From contig QCGU01000006.1 of the NCBI GenBank assembly GCA_003278165.1, positions 1 to 51,735 on the forward strand: a DNA stretch of 51,735 nt. Reading direction: 5' to 3'. The translations under genes were made by a program, and so were the position numbers. Position 1 is the stretch's first letter. Each line of letters opens with the position of its first letter. Below the pieces are notes generated by a model. The model did no database searches, was not told where the DNA came from, and saw only the letters and a program-made list of their open reading frames with translations. This stretch comes from Pelagibacteraceae bacterium AG-390-A02 (GTDB lineage Bacteria; Pseudomonadota; Alphaproteobacteria; Pelagibacterales; Pelagibacteraceae). Positions 21,486 through 30,375 of the stretch are shown piece by piece.

Positions 21486-22925
21486 CTAATTTTTCCAAAA
21501 TGATGGTAAAAACAATACTAATATCGCAAACAGCTCAAGTCTACCTAAAATCATACCAACAGTTAAAATCCATTTAGAAATGTCTGGCAATGAAGAAAAG
21601 TCGCCATTTGGACCAATTATTGGACCAAGACCAGGACCAACATTTGAAATAGATGTAGCGGCACCTGAGATAGCAGTAATAAAATCAAGACCAGTTAAAG
21701 ATAACAAAACAGTAAGAATAAAAAATATTACAATGTAAAAATAAATAAATGAAATAATTGAAGCTATAAACTTTTCATCTACTGTACTTTGATCGTACTT
21801 TATTAAAAAAATTCCTTTGGGATAAATTATTTTTTTTAATTGATTAAGAATAAATAGATAAAGAATTTGAATTCTAAATATTTTTACACCACAAGCAGTG
21901 GATCCTGCACACCCACCAATAAACATTAGTGCAAGAAATAATGTTATAGGGAAACTACCCCAATTATCAAATTCTGCATTTACATAACCAGTACCACTTA
22001 AGATTGATATAGTATTAAAAAATATAGATCTTAAATTAAAGTTGTCATGATTTGAAAATAACAAGTAAATAGATAAAATAATAACAGTGAATATTATAAT
22101 TTTTAAAAAAGTTTTAATTTGAATATCATTTAAAAAAATCTTTTTGTTTCCACTTATAAATTTAATGTAAGCAATAAAAGGAATACTTCCCAATATAATA
22201 AAAATCATTGATGAAACTTCGATCGGCAAACTATTAAAGTAGCCAATAGACTCATTGTAGTTAGAAAAGCCTCCAGTAGCGATTGTAGTCATTGAGTGGG
22301 TTAAGCTATCAAATTTACCCATACCAAATATCCAATAAGTGATTGCACAAAGTCCAGTTAATCCTGAGTAAATGTAAATTAATCTAAGTGCTATTTCTTT
22401 AGACTTAGGGAGTATTTTTTCTGAAGAGTCATTACTTGAAATTTTAAATAATTGCATACCTCCAACATTCATTATTGGCATTAAAGTAATCGCCATTACA
22501 ATTATCCCAATTCCACCTAGCCATTGTAAAATTGCTCTCCATAAAAGAAGACCCTTTGGTGCATTCTCTAAATCTGAGATTATTGTAGATCCAGTTGTAG
22601 TTATTCCTGACATACTTTCAAAAAAAGAGTCTGTAATTGAAAGCTCAATGCTAGAAAACACAAACGGTAAAGATCCAAATATTGCAATACTTATCCAAGA
22701 TAGGGCAGTTAACAAGAATGCTTGTTGTAGATTAAGTTTTTTATCATGATCTAAATTAGATAAAAAAAACAAAGTTCCAAATATTATAGTTACAATAGAT
22801 GAACCAAAGAAAGAAGAGTCTATCTCTGAGTAAAAGAATTGCACTATAATTGGGACGAACATTGATACGCCCAATATTATTTGCAAAATTCCTAGTGTAA
22901 AAAAAACAGTTTTGTAATTAGACAT
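21486..22925 (-). CDS. trkH: Trk-type potassium uptake membrane subunit
   Basis: TrkH forms the K+ pathway of the Trk uptake system in the inner membrane. The 479-aa protein has many membrane helices and the four pore-loop filters typical of the family (SGITTTGST, ATGGFSNYN, SGTGYVNAE, ISNVGPGLG). A GGCAGSTACG segment precedes the fourth repeat. No trkA regulatory subunit is in this window. The gene may be first in a trkH-ampG-nlpC transcript. The ATG at 22925 is followed by a hydrophobic first helix. Confidence 0.92.
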   Translation of the reverse strand: MSNYKTVFFTLGILQIILGVSMFVPIIVQFFYSEIDSSFFGSSIVTIIFGTLFFLSNLDHDKKLNLQQAFLLTALSWISIAIFGSLPFVFSSIELSITDSFFESMSGITTTGSTIISDLENAPKGLLLWRAILQWLGGIGIIVMAITLMPIMNVGGMQLFKISSNDSSEKILPKSKEIALRLIYIYSGLTGLCAITYWIFGMGKFDSLTHSMTTIATGGFSNYNESIGYFNSLPIEVSSMIFIILGSIPFIAYIKFISGNKKIFLNDIQIKTFLKIIIFTVIILSIYLLFSNHDNFNLRSIFFNTISILSGTGYVNAEFDNWGSFPITLFLALMFIGGCAGSTACGVKIFRIQILYLFILNQLKKIIYPKGIFLIKYDQSTVDEKFIASIISFIYFYIVIFFILTVLLSLTGLDFITAISGAATSISNVGPGLGPIIGPNGDFSSLPDISKWILTVGMILGRLELFAILVLFLPSFWKN

Positions 22926-22956
22926 TTTGAAAGAACAATATTTTATGGTAAATAAA

Positions 22957-22983
22957 TTTCAACTCTATAAGAATTAATATAAT
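22957..22983 (+). promoter_or_regulatory. Candidate promoter for lysS
   Basis: A perfect -10 hexamer TATAAT lies at 22978-22983, 29 nt before the lysS ATG, in the divergent gap with trkH. The best -35 candidate, TTTCAA at 22957-22962, is weak with a 15-bp spacer. The -10 box carries most of the support. Confidence 0.4.
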
Positions 22984-23012
22984 CACTAGTTTAAGGTTAA
23001 AAAGAGCAATTC

Positions 23013-24575
23013 ATGATTAAAAAAGATGTCCTAGAAAAGACAAGTGCTTGGCCTTTTGTTGAAGCTAAAAAAATGCTTCGAGAAAGAAAAGCTCTTATAG
23101 AAAAAAAAGGGAAGATTACTCTCCAAACTGGATATGGTCCAAGTGGATTGCCTCATATAGGTACTTTCGGAGAAGTTGCACGAACTTCAATGATGGTTAA
23201 TGCACTTAATCAACTCACAGATTTACCAACAGAAATTATTACATTTTCAGATGACATGGATGGCTTGAGAAAAGTTCCTGATAATGTTCCTAATCAAGAA
23301 TTATTGCAACAAAATCTTCATAAACCTTTAACACAAGTACCTGATCCTTTTCAAAAATTTAATAGTTTTGGAGAACATAATAATGAAATGTTGAAGGATT
23401 TTTTAAACAGTTTTAATTTTAAATATAATTTTAAAAGCTCTACATCTTTGTACAAGACAGGATTTTTTAATTCTACTTTGAAAATTATTTTAGAAAACTA
23501 TGAAGGAATAATGAATATTATTTTACCTACACTTGGGAAAGAACGACAAAAAACATACTGTCCTTTTTTACCTGTATGTCCTGATACTGGTCATGTCTTG
23601 GAGATACCTGTTATGGAAATTGATCAATCTAATTCTAAAATAATATTCGATAATAAAGGTAAAAAATTAGAGAGTAGTATTTTAGATGGGAATTGTAAAT
23701 TACAGTGGAAAGTAGATTGGGCAATGAGATGGTTTGCTTTAGATATTGATTTTGAAATGTATGGTAAGGATTTGATCGAAAGTGCAATTTTATCTACAAA
23801 AATCATTAATTTATTGGGCAAAAAAAATCCATCAGGATTTGCATATGAACTTTTTCTAGATGAAAAGGGTGAGAAAATTTCAAAATCTAAAGGTAATGGA
23901 ATAACTATTGATCAATGGTTAAAGTACGCTTCACCAGAAAGCTTATCTTTATATATGTATCAAAATCCAAAAAGAGCAAAAAAACTTTATAAAGAAATAG
24001 TTCCAAAAGCAGTAGATGAATATTTAGATAACATAGAAAAATCTAAAAAGCAGACTGAGCAGCAATTAGTGATGAATCCAGTATGGCATGTCCACAATGG
24101 GAGCATTCCAAAAGAAGAAATGATTATGAGTTTTTCAATGTTATTGAATTTGGTAGAAACAAGTAATGCAGATAGTAAAGATTTATTATGGAAGTTTGTA
24201 AAAAAATACAAATCCAATATTCAAGAAACTAATTTTCCTATTTTTGATGGATTAGTAGGTTATGCAATTAAATATTTTAATGATGTAATTAAGTCTCAAA
24301 AAAAATACAAAACACCTTCTGAAAGTGAAAAAAAAGCTCTTGAGGCTTTAATTATAACTTTAGAAAAATGCAATGATCAGATGCTACCAGAGGAAATTCA
24401 AACTTTGATTTATTCTACTGGAAAAGAAAATGGTTATGCTGAAAATTTAAGGGATTGGTTTAAGCTTATTTATGAGGTGGTTTTTGGTGATGAAAATGGA
24501 CCAAGAATGGGATTTTTTATAAGTTTTTTTGGTGTTAATGAAACAAAAGACCTTATAATCAGTAAACTCAAATAA
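23013..24575 (+). CDS. lysS: Lysyl-tRNA synthetase, class I
   Basis: This enzyme charges tRNA-Lys with lysine. It is the class I (archaeal-type, LysK) enzyme and not the usual bacterial class II form, as is known for many Alphaproteobacteria. The 520 aa include the HIGH-like GLPHIGTFGE (PHIG at 47-50), TFSDDMDGLRKVP, a CPFLPVCPDTGH cysteine region near 183-195, WKVDWAMRW, and the KMSKS-like KISKS at 288-292. The C-terminal anticodon-binding helical domain is complete. Its TAA overlaps the pyrD ATG by one base. Confidence 0.95.
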   Translation: MIKKDVLEKTSAWPFVEAKKMLRERKALIEKKGKITLQTGYGPSGLPHIGTFGEVARTSMMVNALNQLTDLPTEIITFSDDMDGLRKVPDNVPNQELLQQNLHKPLTQVPDPFQKFNSFGEHNNEMLKDFLNSFNFKYNFKSSTSLYKTGFFNSTLKIILENYEGIMNIILPTLGKERQKTYCPFLPVCPDTGHVLEIPVMEIDQSNSKIIFDNKGKKLESSILDGNCKLQWKVDWAMRWFALDIDFEMYGKDLIESAILSTKIINLLGKKNPSGFAYELFLDEKGEKISKSKGNGITIDQWLKYASPESLSLYMYQNPKRAKKLYKEIVPKAVDEYLDNIEKSKKQTEQQLVMNPVWHVHNGSIPKEEMIMSFSMLLNLVETSNADSKDLLWKFVKKYKSNIQETNFPIFDGLVGYAIKYFNDVIKSQKKYKTPSESEKKALEALIITLEKCNDQMLPEEIQTLIYSTGKENGYAENLRDWFKLIYEVVFGDENGPRMGFFISFFGVNETKDLIISKLK

Positions 24576-25627
24576 TGTATTCAAATTTAAGATCTTTAAT
24601 TTTCAAATTAGACCCAGAAAAAGCCCATACTTTAGCAATTCAATCTTTAAAATTTAATTTAGTATCGAACGTATTTGATGAAAATAAAAATGATCCAATT
24701 TTTAAGACACAAATATTTGGGAAAGATTTAAGCAATCCTATAGGAATAGCAGCTGGTTTTGACAAAAATGCAGAAGTTTATAATCCTTTATTTAAATTGG
24801 GATTTGGTTTTGTTGAAGTTGGAACTGTTACTCCTTTAAAACAATATGGTAATGAAAAGCCAAGAGTATTTAGATTAGTAGAAGATCAAGCATTAATTAA
24901 TAGATTGGGATTCAACAATCAAGGATCTGAAACTATTTTAAACAGAATAAAATCAAATAAAAAAATTGGAATACTTGGAGTAAATGTTGGACCAAATAAA
25001 GATTCTGATAATCGATTGAATGATTATTTAATTGGATTAGAAAAATTTTATGAAGTTGCTGATTATATTACAATTAATATTTCTTCTCCAAATACTGAGA
25101 ATTTAAGAAATTTTCATGATGAAAATAAATTAAAAGAATTATTAAAATCAATTAAAGATAAGAAAAATGAACTGAAAACTAATATTCCAATTGTAGTTAA
25201 AATTTCTCCAGATATTGATTTAAAGCAAATTGAATTAATATCTGAGATCCTTTTAGAAAATGAAATATCTGCAATAATTATTTCTAATACATCAGATAGC
25301 ACCAGAGATTATTTAAAAAATATACAACGACATCAAAAAGGAGGCTTGTCAGGAAAGCCAATTGAGCAAAAATCAAATTTACTTATTAATCAATTCTTTA
25401 AATTGCTAAATGGTAGAATTAAAATAATTGGGGTAGGAGGTATTGATTCAGGAAAGTCTGCACATGATAAATTTTTGTCAGGGGCAGATTATATTCAGTT
25501 ATATACCGGGATGGTATTTCAAGGACCCAACATTGCTGCAAACATTAAAAAAGACCTAAAAGAATTACTTCTTAGAGATGGAGTGAAAAATATTTCAGAA
25601 ATCGTTGGAAATAAAACTGTTTCTTAA
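24575..25627 (+). CDS. pyrD: Dihydroorotate dehydrogenase (quinone), class 2
   Basis: PyrD oxidises dihydroorotate to orotate in pyrimidine synthesis and passes electrons to the respiratory quinone pool. The 350 aa carry the N-terminal membrane-associating helix region ([11 protein letters not shown]) of class 2 enzymes. [46 protein letters not shown] with the class 2 catalytic serine, [23 protein letters not shown] and the terminal [11 protein letters not shown] are all present. It is coupled to lysS by TAATG. The rpmB gene and its own promoter begin just downstream. Confidence 0.96.
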   Translation: MYSNLRSLIFKLDPEKAHTLAIQSLKFNLVSNVFDENKNDPIFKTQIFGKDLSNPIGIAAGFDKNAEVYNPLFKLGFGFVEVGTVTPLKQYGNEKPRVFRLVEDQALINRLGFNNQGSETILNRIKSNKKIGILGVNVGPNKDSDNRLNDYLIGLEKFYEVADYITINISSPNTENLRNFHDENKLKELLKSIKDKKNELKTNIPIVVKISPDIDLKQIELISEILLENEISAIIISNTSDSTRDYLKNIQRHQKGGLSGKPIEQKSNLLINQFFKLLNGRIKIIGVGGIDSGKSAHDKFLSGADYIQLYTGMVFQGPNIAANIKKDLKELLLRDGVKNISEIVGNKTVS

Positions 25628-25638
25628 TTTTAATAAAC

Positions 25639-25667
25639 TTGACGCCTTTAATATCTCCCCTTATATA
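25639..25667 (+). promoter_or_regulatory. Sigma-70-type promoter of rpmB
   Basis: TTGACG (25639-25644, five of six matches) is followed after exactly 17 bp by TATATA (25662-25667, four of six), just after the pyrD stop. The -10 box ends only 12 nt before the rpmB ATG at 25680, so the mRNA would have a leader of about 5 nt or be nearly leaderless. Confidence 0.55.
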
Positions 25668-25679
25668 GGCAGTGAAATT

Positions 25680-25991
25680 ATGTCAAAAAAATGCGAACTT
25701 ACTGGTAAAATTCCTATGAAAGGTCATAATGTTAGTCATGCTAACAATAAGACTAAAAGAAGATTTTTACCTAATTTAAAAAAAGTAAAATTTACAAGTG
25801 AGCTTGCTGGAAGAAGTTTGAAACTAACAGTTAGCAATTCAGGAGTAAGATCAGTTGATAAAAAAGGAAGTTTTGACGAGTTCTTAAAAACTGTAAAAAA
25901 TAAAAATATATCTCCAAGATTAAAAAAACTTAAAAAAGTTATTTTATTAAAATCACCATATAAGAAAAAGCCTGTAGCTAAATCCGCTTAA
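25680..25991 (+). CDS. rpmB: 50S ribosomal protein L28
   Basis: L28 is a large-subunit ribosomal protein. I place the start at ATG 25680, which gives [28 protein letters not shown], the canonical L28 N-terminus. A longer in-frame reading to 25605 would overlap pyrD and the promoter and has no support. The 103 aa are longer than E. coli L28 (78) because of a lysine-rich C-terminal tail ([22 protein letters not shown]), as in other Alphaproteobacteria. The stop overlaps the next ATG (TAATG). Confidence 0.96.
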   Translation: MSKKCELTGKIPMKGHNVSHANNKTKRRFLPNLKKVKFTSELAGRSLKLTVSNSGVRSVDKKGSFDEFLKTVKNKNISPRLKKLKKVILLKSPYKKKPVAKSA

Positions 25992-26545
25992 TGAATAAAT
26001 TTTTTATAAGCCTATCTTTAATGATGGGTGTAGTTGTTTTATCCTCAAACTATCTTGTTCAATTTCCTATAAATCATTATGGATTAAATGAAATTCTTAC
26101 TTATGGAGCTTTTAGTTATCCTGTAGCTTTTTTGATAACCGATTTAGCAAATAGATCTTATGGAAAAATAATTGCAAGAAAAATAGTTTATTTTGGTTTT
26201 TTTATAGGGATTATTTTTACTCTATTTTTTTCAACAAACTTCGAAGATTTAATATCTATAAGAATTGCAATTGGATCAGGAATCGCTTTCCTTACAGCCC
26301 AATTGCTTGATATTCAAATATTTGATCGTCTAAGAAAAAAACAGTGGTTTGTTGCTCCGCTAACTTCATCATTAATTGGTTCAACTGTTGATACCTTTTT
26401 ATTTTTCTCAATATCATTTTATGGAACAGGAGTTCCTTGGGTAACTTTATCTCTAGGTGATTTAGGAGTTAAAATACTAGTAGCATTAATAATGTTAATA
26501 CCATTTAGAATGTTATTAAAAATATTTAAACCAATTAAAGCTTAA
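25991..26545 (+). CDS. Queuosine precursor transporter (YhhQ/VUT family)
   Basis: YhhQ/VUT proteins are inner-membrane carriers; E. coli YhhQ imports the queuosine precursors preQ0 and preQ1. The 184 aa have about six hydrophobic helices and the family signatures LTYGAFSYPVAFLITDLANRSYG (about 34-56) and a late SLIGSTVDTFLFFSI (about 126-140). The gene starts inside the rpmB stop and probably shares its transcript. Its stop shares a TTAA with the convergent agmatinase-family gene. Substrate is inferred by family only. Confidence 0.85.
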   Translation: MNKFFISLSLMMGVVVLSSNYLVQFPINHYGLNEILTYGAFSYPVAFLITDLANRSYGKIIARKIVYFGFFIGIIFTLFFSTNFEDLISIRIAIGSGIAFLTAQLLDIQIFDRLRKKQWFVAPLTSSLIGSTVDTFLFFSISFYGTGVPWVTLSLGDLGVKILVALIMLIPFRMLLKIFKPIKA

Positions 26546-27417
26546 TATAAAAATTTATAAGATAAAATTTTATAAGCTAATTTAGCAACAAGAAAATTAT
26601 AGGAATTAAATCCTTTAATTGGAGAAAGTTCATTAATGTCAGCTCCAACTATATTTGAATTTTTTGCAGCAATTCTAATTATCTCTAATGTTTCATCCCA
26701 TAACAATCCACCTGGTTCAGGTGTTCCAGTAGCCGGCATAATACTTGAATCTAATCCGTCCACATCAAACGTCAAGTAAACAGTCTTATTTTTTATTAAT
26801 TTTTTAAATTTATTAAAATTCCATTTTTTTTTATCTTTTGCCCAGAAGATATCTATTCTATTTGAATTTTTTTTCAAAAATGGAATTTCACTTTCTGATA
26901 TATTTCTTATTCCAAAAGAAATTAAAGATACATTTTTATAATCCAAACATCTTCTTATCGCTGATGCATGTGAAAATTTTTCACCATTATAACTTTGACG
27001 TAAATCTGCGTGAGCATCAAAATGTAAAAGACAAATATTCTTAAATTTTTTTGTAAAAGGAGCAATGCATCCTGGTGTGATTGAGTGCTCACCACCAAAA
27101 GTCATTGGAAATAGTTTTTTATTTAAAATTTCACTATTGATTTTAGAAACTTTATTTAATGCTACTTTGATATTTTTATCAATTTTAAATGGTTTTAATG
27201 TCTTGATACCTATTTTTTTGTAAGGTTCACAATTTAGTTCCTCATCATAAAGCTCAACTTGGTGAGAAGCTTTGATAATTTCTTTTGGTCCATTTTTTGT
27301 GCCACCGCCATAACTAACTGTTTTTTCAAGTCCAAATGGAACCACTACTACTTTTTCTTTGAAGTTGAATTTATTATCAATTCCTAAGAAACCATGTTTG
27401 TTTGATAAATATTTCAA
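26542..27417 (-). CDS. speB: Agmatinase/arginase-family ureohydrolase
   Basis: Ureohydrolases use two manganese ions to split urea from agmatine, arginine or related guanidines. The 291 aa have the metal motifs FGGEHSITPG, LLHFDAHADLR and FDVDGLDSS, followed by PATGTPEPGGL. The motifs suggest SpeB (agmatinase), but an arginase-like activity cannot be excluded. That matters because the operon also encodes an ornithine-type decarboxylase. It is the third gene of a minus-strand polyamine operon, 2 nt after the deoxyhypusine synthase-like gene. Confidence 0.85.
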   Translation of the reverse strand: MKYLSNKHGFLGIDNKFNFKEKVVVVPFGLEKTVSYGGGTKNGPKEIIKASHQVELYDEELNCEPYKKIGIKTLKPFKIDKNIKVALNKVSKINSEILNKKLFPMTFGGEHSITPGCIAPFTKKFKNICLLHFDAHADLRQSYNGEKFSHASAIRRCLDYKNVSLISFGIRNISESEIPFLKKNSNRIDIFWAKDKKKWNFNKFKKLIKNKTVYLTFDVDGLDSSIMPATGTPEPGGLLWDETLEIIRIAAKNSNIVGADINELSPIKGFNSYNFLVAKLAYKILSYKFLY

Positions 27418-27419
27418 TT

Positions 27420-28463
27420 TTATATAAATATTTTTGAGAAGTTTTTTCGTTCTCTATTTTTCCATTCACCTTTATGGTAAGCATCACTAGCTATTAGTGG
27501 TAATACACTTGTTGCTTCAGCAAATACCATTTGTTCTTTGGTAATATCCACCTTACCCCAAGAACTTGCTTCCTTTAATGTAGAACTACTGCACGCACCA
27601 TCTCTACTATCAGCAACTGTAATTTGTACAGCATATTTGTGCATATCTACATTTTTGCCAAGAAGCTCTGCACAAATAACGGTGTCTTGAATAAAATTTT
27701 TAGGAACTCCTCCACCAATCATAAATAAACCAGAACCTTTTGATTTAATTTTTATTTCTGTAAGTTCTCTAAATTCTCTAACAGAGTCTATAGTCATATG
27801 TTTTTTAGGATTTTTTTCTTGATGCATTACAAGACCAAAGCCTGCACTTGAGTCTGTGAAAGCAGGACAAAATATAGGAACATTATTATCGTAGGCTGTT
27901 TCAATTAAAGAGTCTTTCTTTTTTGAATTTTTCTTTAAATATTTCCCCATTTCAAAAATAAATTCTCTTGATGTATAACTTCTTGGTTCTAAAGTATCCG
28001 CTATCTCGCAAATAATTTTATCACACATTTGAAGCTCTTCTTCATCAATATAAGTGTCGTAAATTCTATCTATATAATTATCTCTTAATTCAGTATCATC
28101 TTGAAATTGAGATCCCTGATAATGTCTAAATCCAAGTGCTTCAAAAAAATCCATATCCACAATTGATGCTCCTGTTGCTACAATTGCATCAACCATATTG
28201 TATTTAACAAGATCTTTATAAATATTCATACACCCTGCTGCAGATGTTGATCCTGCTAAAGTAAGAAAGATTGTGCATTCCTTATCTTTAAGCATTTCGT
28301 TGTAAATGTTTGCTGCATTTGCAGTTTCTCTAGATACAAATGACATTTTTTCCATTGAGGAAATAATTGTTCTAGAGTCAAATGAAGTAATATCAATATG
28401 TTCAACAGGATTTTTTAAAAAATCTCTTTTACTATTATGTCCTGGATTTTTTTGGTCTGACAT
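27420..28463 (-). CDS. Deoxyhypusine synthase-like protein (probable homospermidine synthase)
   Basis: Deoxyhypusine synthase modifies eIF5A in eukaryotes and archaea. Bacteria lack that substrate, and bacterial members are thought to make polyamines such as homospermidine. The 347 aa carry LAGSTSAAG, AIVATGASIVDMD, FCPAFTDSSAGFG, FMIGGGVPKNF and VADSRDGACSSSTLKEASSWGK. Lys304 in SWGK corresponds to the catalytic lysine of deoxyhypusine synthase. The gene overlaps the decarboxylase upstream by one base and precedes the ureohydrolase, so a polyamine role is well supported. The exact product is inferred. Confidence 0.83.
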   Translation of the reverse strand: MSDQKNPGHNSKRDFLKNPVEHIDITSFDSRTIISSMEKMSFVSRETANAANIYNEMLKDKECTIFLTLAGSTSAAGCMNIYKDLVKYNMVDAIVATGASIVDMDFFEALGFRHYQGSQFQDDTELRDNYIDRIYDTYIDEEELQMCDKIICEIADTLEPRSYTSREFIFEMGKYLKKNSKKKDSLIETAYDNNVPIFCPAFTDSSAGFGLVMHQEKNPKKHMTIDSVREFRELTEIKIKSKGSGLFMIGGGVPKNFIQDTVICAELLGKNVDMHKYAVQITVADSRDGACSSSTLKEASSWGKVDITKEQMVFAEATSVLPLIASDAYHKGEWKNRERKNFSKIFI

Positions 28464-29647
28464 TAAGCAACCATATGAGCGCTGTTAACGTCTTTTTCAT
28501 ACATTGACATTATTGGCTTGTCTTCAACTTCATAAATTTCATTTGAATAGTAACCATTGAATTGTGTTCTAAACGTTAATCCATATGCTCCAAGTTGACC
28601 AAGCTCTATGTAATCATTTTCCTTAATATTATTTGGTAATAAAAAAGGTCCTTTCATATAATCCATGCTATCGCAAGTAGGACCAAAGAAATCAAAAGCA
28701 GTCAATTTTTTTGATATTATTTTATTTGAATTTTCTTTAATCATTTTAGATGGATAAACTATATTAGGTGTCCCTGCATCAAATAGGGTTCCATATGTTC
28801 CATCATTTATATAAAGTTTTTGTTTTTTTCTTAGATTCACTTTAACAATTGTTGAGCCACTTTCTGCAACTAATGCTCTTCCTGGTTCACAAATTATCTC
28901 TGGCAGCTTCTCTAATTTTAAATTAGATAAACTTTTTTTAATTTCATTGAAGTATTCATCCAATGATTGAGGAATTAAATCTGGATAAATTGTAGGAAAT
29001 CCCCCACCAACATTTATTGTATCAGGTATTATTTTTGTTTTTTTAATTATATTTCCAATTTCATTTATGCCTTTGGCATATGAAATTGGATGCATACACT
29101 GCGATCCAACATGAAAACTTAATCCAATTTTTTTTGCATATTGTTTTACTAATCTTACTAATCCTACGGCTTCAGATGTTAGTGCTCCAAACTTTTTAGA
29201 TAAATCAATTTCAGCATGCTCATTTGAAACAGCAACTCTAACAAATAATTCTAAATCTTTTGCATTATTTGTACTTTCAATAATTTTAATTAACTCTTCT
29301 CTTGTATCTAATGAGAAGGTTTTTACTCCATAATTAAAATAGGCTTCTTTTATACTTTCTCTGCTTTTTACAGTATGCATGTAAGAGCATTTTGCATTTT
29401 GAGTTAGTTTTCTTATGGCCTTAATTTCTTCAATTGAGGCAACATCAAATTGGTTTACTCCTGTGTTTAAAATGGTTTGAATAACTTCGGGATGTGGGTT
29501 TGTTTTGACTGCATATAATATTTTTCCAGGGAACTTATCTAAGAAAAATTTAACTGAAGACTCTATGGATTTCTTCCTAATACAATAAACAGGCTTTTCA
29601 GGTTTCAGTTGATTTATAAGTTCTTCAACTGACTTAAATTTTTGCAT
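28463..29647 (-). CDS. Ornithine decarboxylase-like enzyme (fold III PLP)
   Basis: This enzyme removes CO2 from ornithine (possibly also lysine or another diamino acid) to give putrescine. From the chosen start it has 394 aa, with PLP-lysine motif YAVKTNPHP (Lys48), HVGSQC, GGGFPTIYPD, CEPGRALVAESG and the active-site FGPTCDSMD. The size and motifs fit eukaryotic-type ODC/LODC and not the large E. coli SpeC. The start at ATG 29647 is fixed by GGAGG at 29660-29656, eight bases upstream; a TTG at 29662 in the same frame would overlap that site. It leads the polyamine operon. Confidence 0.88.
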   Translation of the reverse strand: MQKFKSVEELINQLKPEKPVYCIRKKSIESSVKFFLDKFPGKILYAVKTNPHPEVIQTILNTGVNQFDVASIEEIKAIRKLTQNAKCSYMHTVKSRESIKEAYFNYGVKTFSLDTREELIKIIESTNNAKDLELFVRVAVSNEHAEIDLSKKFGALTSEAVGLVRLVKQYAKKIGLSFHVGSQCMHPISYAKGINEIGNIIKKTKIIPDTINVGGGFPTIYPDLIPQSLDEYFNEIKKSLSNLKLEKLPEIICEPGRALVAESGSTIVKVNLRKKQKLYINDGTYGTLFDAGTPNIVYPSKMIKENSNKIISKKLTAFDFFGPTCDSMDYMKGPFLLPNNIKENDYIELGQLGAYGLTFRTQFNGYYSNEIYEVEDKPIMSMYEKDVNSAHMVA

Positions 29648-29679
29648 TTCATATGCCTCCAAAAAAAATTTAATAAAAA

Positions 29680-29699
29680 AAAGTTTTTAATAAAACTTT
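29680..29699. repeat. Perfect 8-bp inverted repeat in the ODC leader
   Basis: AAAGTTTT (29680-29687), loop TAAT, AAAACTTT (29692-29699) is a perfect palindrome 20 bases upstream of the ODC ribosome site, in the divergent gap between the polyamine operon and the ActR/RegA-type regulator. It could be an operator for a dimeric regulator or a leader hairpin. In such AT-rich DNA chance is also possible. Confidence 0.3.
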
Positions 29700-29811
29700 A
29701 ATATTTTGAGCCATATAATGTAAACACAGGCAATGTAAAGCAAATAATTCAAGGCTGATTTGCTCAATTTTCATATATTGTAATATTAGATTTTGACCCC
29801 ATATAAGGTAT

Positions 29812-30375
29812 ATGAAAAACGAAGCCAAATTACAAAATTTAAGCGATTTCGAAAATAAGTCGCTTTTAATTGTAGATGATGACAATCCTTTTAGAGAAAG
29901 ATTGGCAAGAGCTATGGAAAAAAAAGGATTTGAAGTTTTTCAAGCTGAGAGTGTACAAAAGGGAGTTGAATCCGTTAAAAGTAAAAAACCAGGTTTTGCA
30001 GTTGTAGACTTGCGACTTGGAGATGGTAATGGTCTTGAGGTTGTTAAGGAAATTCAATCTTCTAATAATGATAGTCGAATTATAATGCTTACGGGTTATG
30101 GAAATATTCCTACTGCAGTTGCAGCTATTAAAGAAGGTGCAATCGATTACTTGGCAAAACCAGCAGATGCAGAAGATGTAGAAAAGGCATTGTTAGCTGA
30201 CCCAGCTAAAAAGGCTGCACCACCAGAAAATCCAATGTCAGCAGATAGAGTTAAATGGGAACATATTCATAGAGTGTTTGAATTATGCAATAGGAATGTT
30301 TCCGAAACAGCTCGAAGATTGAAGATGCACAGAAGAACTCTTCAAAGAATTCTTTCTAAAAGATCTCCTAGATAA
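29812..30375 (+). CDS. actR: ActR/RegA-family redox response regulator
   Basis: RegA/PrrA/ActR regulators control energy and carbon genes in response to redox signals from the sensor RegB. The 187 aa have a receiver domain (VDDDNPFRERLARAMEKKGFEV; phospho-acceptor Asp66 in AVVDLRLGDGNGLEV; MLTGYGNIPTAVAAIKEGAIDYLAKP). A proline-rich linker (AAPPENPMSADRVKWEHI) leads to a C-terminal Fis-type helix-turn-helix (NVSETARRLKMHRRTLQRILSKRSPR), the family's hallmark order. No RegB-like kinase is in the window. It is divergent from the polyamine operon; a weak TTGCTC (29760) / TAATAT (29781) pair lies upstream. Confidence 0.92.
   Translation: MKNEAKLQNLSDFENKSLLIVDDDNPFRERLARAMEKKGFEVFQAESVQKGVESVKSKKPGFAVVDLRLGDGNGLEVVKEIQSSNNDSRIIMLTGYGNIPTAVAAIKEGAIDYLAKPADAEDVEKALLADPAKKAAPPENPMSADRVKWEHIHRVFELCNRNVSETARRLKMHRRTLQRILSKRSPR

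Noticed and set aside
25605-25679. Longer N-terminal start for L28
   Set aside because: The extra 25 residues are not L28-like and cover the pyrD stop and the rpmB promoter.
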